38,212 bases of DNA from a virus. Position 1 is the first letter of the stretch. Each line of letters opens with the position of its first letter. The notes beneath the pieces were generated by a model. It was not told where the DNA came from and did not search any database. It saw only the letters and a list, made by a program, of their open reading frames with translations. Of this stretch, positions 36,737-38,212 are shown piece after piece. The translations under genes and the position numbers were made by a program. The stretch spans positions 1 to 38,212 of the IMG/VR virus record IMGVR_UViG_3300043426_000141. One strand, given 5' to 3'.

Positions 36737-37681
36737 ATGGCTCAAATCACCAATTCGTTTGCAACGTTCAACAGCTCCCGCGTGCGCGAGCAGTTGATGG
36801 ACAAGATCTGGAACGTCAGCGTCGCAGAAACCCCGACCCTCGCCCTGATCGGCAAGGAAAGCGTTGAGGGCCCGTTCGTCGAATGGCTGACTGACACGTT
36901 CCGCGCTGGCGCCAGCAACAAGGTCGAACAGGGCAACACCGCCACGCCGACCGCGCGCACCAACGTCAGCCGCTACTCGAATCGCACGCAGATCAGCGAG
37001 GATGTCATGTCCATCACTGGCACGCAGCAGGCGGCCGAGAAGGCGGGCGGCAAGGACGAGGTGGCCTATCAGCGCACCAAGTCGATGATGGAGGTGAAAA
37101 AGGACATCGAGTTCGGTTGCCTGCAGAACACCACCGCCATCACGGCCGCAGGCGGCACGGCTCCGCAGTCGCGCGGCTTCCTGGGCTTCATCGCCACCAA
37201 CACCAGCAAGGGCGCGAGCGGCGTGGACCCGAACCCGCTGTCCAACACGGCCCCCACGGACGGCACGCAGCGCGCCTTCACCGAGACGCTGCTGAAGGAC
37301 GTGCTGAAGCTGATGTTCGACAACGGCAGCCCGGACATGGACAACATCTATGCCCTGATCCCGAGCGCGCAGCGAACCACGTTTGACGGCTTCCTGGCCG
37401 GTCAGACCCGCTTTGACAAATCCGAAGACAAGACCCTGACCGCGACCCTAGAGGTCTACATCGGCCCCTTCGGGCGCGTGAAAGCGGTCAACGCCCGCCA
37501 CATGCGCTCGCGCGAGGTGTTCCTGATCAACCGCAGCTACGCCAAGCTCGGCACGTTGCGCAAGATGAACGCCAAGCCGCTGGGCGTGCGTGGCGACGCC
37601 TACGAAGAGCAGGTCAACTGCGAGTGGACCCTGATCGTGAACAACGAGAAGGCCCACGGCGCTGTGCGCGATCTGACCTGA
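36737..37681 (+). CDS. Major capsid protein (SU10-type)
   Basis: A 314-residue protein with 'AETPTLALIGKESVEGPFVE', 'YSNRTQISEDVMSITGTQQA' and 'KKDIEFGCLQNTTAITAA', together matching the SU10 major head protein group (HK97 fold). The length is normal for that group (about 310-340). The preceding acidic/helical scaffold and following small protein and adaptor gene support the call. It forms the icosahedral shell. Confidence 0.85.
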   Translation: MAQITNSFATFNSSRVREQLMDKIWNVSVAETPTLALIGKESVEGPFVEWLTDTFRAGASNKVEQGNTATPTARTNVSRYSNRTQISEDVMSITGTQQAAEKAGGKDEVAYQRTKSMMEVKKDIEFGCLQNTTAITAAGGTAPQSRGFLGFIATNTSKGASGVDPNPLSNTAPTDGTQRAFTETLLKDVLKLMFDNGSPDMDNIYALIPSAQRTTFDGFLAGQTRFDKSEDKTLTATLEVYIGPFGRVKAVNARHMRSREVFLINRSYAKLGTLRKMNAKPLGVRGDAYEEQVNCEWTLIVNNEKAHGAVRDLT

Positions 37682-37784
37682 TCCACCTGAACGCGCCCGG
37701 CTGAGTCAGCTGGGCGCCCCAATTCCCTGATCTGCGCGCGGTGCGTCACCGCTCAGCAGGTGTCCCGAACTTCGGGGGCATCCA
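37682..37784 (+). other. Intergenic hairpin region after the capsid gene
   Basis: A strong inverted repeat, GCGCCCGGCTGA with TCAGCtGGGCGC (37692-37716), follows the capsid stop. No T-run follows, so it may be an mRNA-stabilising hairpin or a weak terminator that raises capsid expression over later genes. No gene is seen here. Confidence 0.5.
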
Positions 37785-38093
37785 ATGAGCATCGACATCC
37801 TTCGCACCATCCCCAACGCGCAGACCTACATCGCCCAGGAAGACGGCAAAACCATCATTGGCGAGCGTGCCAATGTGGCCGGCAACTTGGACCGCGTGCA
37901 GCGCATGCGGCAGGCCCAGATCAACAACAAGACCCTGGGCGTCTGCCATGCCTCCATCCCGCTGGTGGCGCTCAGCGCCTGGTGCAACAAGCTCGGCCTG
38001 AGCCTCGAAGAGGCGTGCGCAAACGACGACATCCTGGACCGCTTCTTGGCTGATGGGCATCAGAAGTTCCTGGTCAACAAGGGCTCGGTATGA
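37785..38093 (+). CDS. Small virion protein between capsid and adaptor
   Basis: A 102-residue protein with GGGGG seven bases before ATG. The first half is beta ('NAQTYIAQEDGKTIIGERAN') and the second half helical ('SAWCNKLGLSLEEACANDDI'). Its location between capsid and adaptor genes suggests a head completion or decoration role. Its stop overlaps the adaptor start. Its last 122 bases are also found at the left end of the window with synonymous changes. Confidence 0.75.
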   Translation: MSIDILRTIPNAQTYIAQEDGKTIIGERANVAGNLDRVQRMRQAQINNKTLGVCHASIPLVALSAWCNKLGLSLEEACANDDILDRFLADGHQKFLVNKGSV

Positions 38094-38212
38094 CCTACAC
38101 CGAGCTGAAGTCCGCGATCAGCGACTGGCTGCACCGCGCCGACCTGAGCACGCCGGCCACGACCTTCGTGGTGCTGGCCGAGGAGCGGCTGCAGGACCTG
38201 AAGCTGAATCGC
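37972..38212. repeat. Right copy of the 241-bp terminal repeat
   Basis: It matches positions 1-241 with five mismatches and marks the overlap of a circularly closed or terminally redundant genome. Confidence 0.95.
38090..38212 (+). CDS. 5' part of head-tail adaptor gene (complete copy at 119-709)
   Basis: The first 41 codons are identical in sequence to 119-241. The gene continues across the circular junction, and the full protein is described at 119-709. Confidence 0.9.
   Translation, partial: MTYTELKSAISDWLHRADLSTPATTFVVLAEERLQDLKLNR

Noticed and set aside
1-38212. tRNA genes, CRISPR arrays, insertion sequences, diversity-generating retroelement
   Set aside because: No cloverleaf, spaced direct-repeat array, transposase motif or reverse transcriptase with template repeat was seen on reading.

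Overview
The window is one complete phage genome unit, with the first 241 bases recurring at the right end (37972-38212) with 5 mismatches. The circular unit is therefore about 37.97 kb, probably assembled from a mixed population. High GC, near-continuous coding and small proteins of the 'SKHTEGPWEW' and 'MTLRDYFAAKA' kinds suggest a podovirus-like phage of a betaproteobacterium (Burkholderiales-type host). This host call is an inference from gene style. No integrase, CI-type repressor, polymerase, tRNA or CRISPR was recognised.

Layout on the circular map: (1) Late rightward genes run from 27349 through the junction to 11829: terminase small and large subunits, portal, a cluster of surface or decoration-like proteins, scaffold, SU10-type capsid, adaptor, tail, ejection proteins, fibre, holin-like protein, and an endolysin fused to a membrane module. 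(2) Early leftward genes run from 22493 down to 11910: HNH endonuclease, a Rad52-like annealing protein, a YqaJ exonuclease, a PAPS-reductase-like protein and many small hypotheticals. (3) Early rightward genes run from 22723 to 27355: Cro-like regulator, DnaD-like initiator carrying a candidate origin, DnaC-like loader, NinB and NinG. Divergent promoters with three copies of a 16-bp operator lie at 22521-22715. The overall plan is lambda-like without the lysogeny genes.

The striking region is 12583-15043. The intergenic gaps between the leftward genes are integron attC recombination sites. Five complete attC sites (13135-13188, 13546-13615, 14275-14334, 14632-14686, 14944-15043) delimit five cassettes of 600, 427, 719, 352 and 357 bp. 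Each cassette start is complementary to the R'' box of its own attC, which is the signature of integron gene cassettes. The left border (12541-12588) is not an attC and resembles the attI1 site of class 1 integrons. No integron integrase is present, so this is an integrase-less cassette array inside a phage early operon. All cassette genes, including a DNA methyltransferase, face opposite to the usual attC orientation but co-directionally with the phage early transcript. This looks like integron-mediated acquisition of phage accessory genes, presumably by a host integrase acting in trans.
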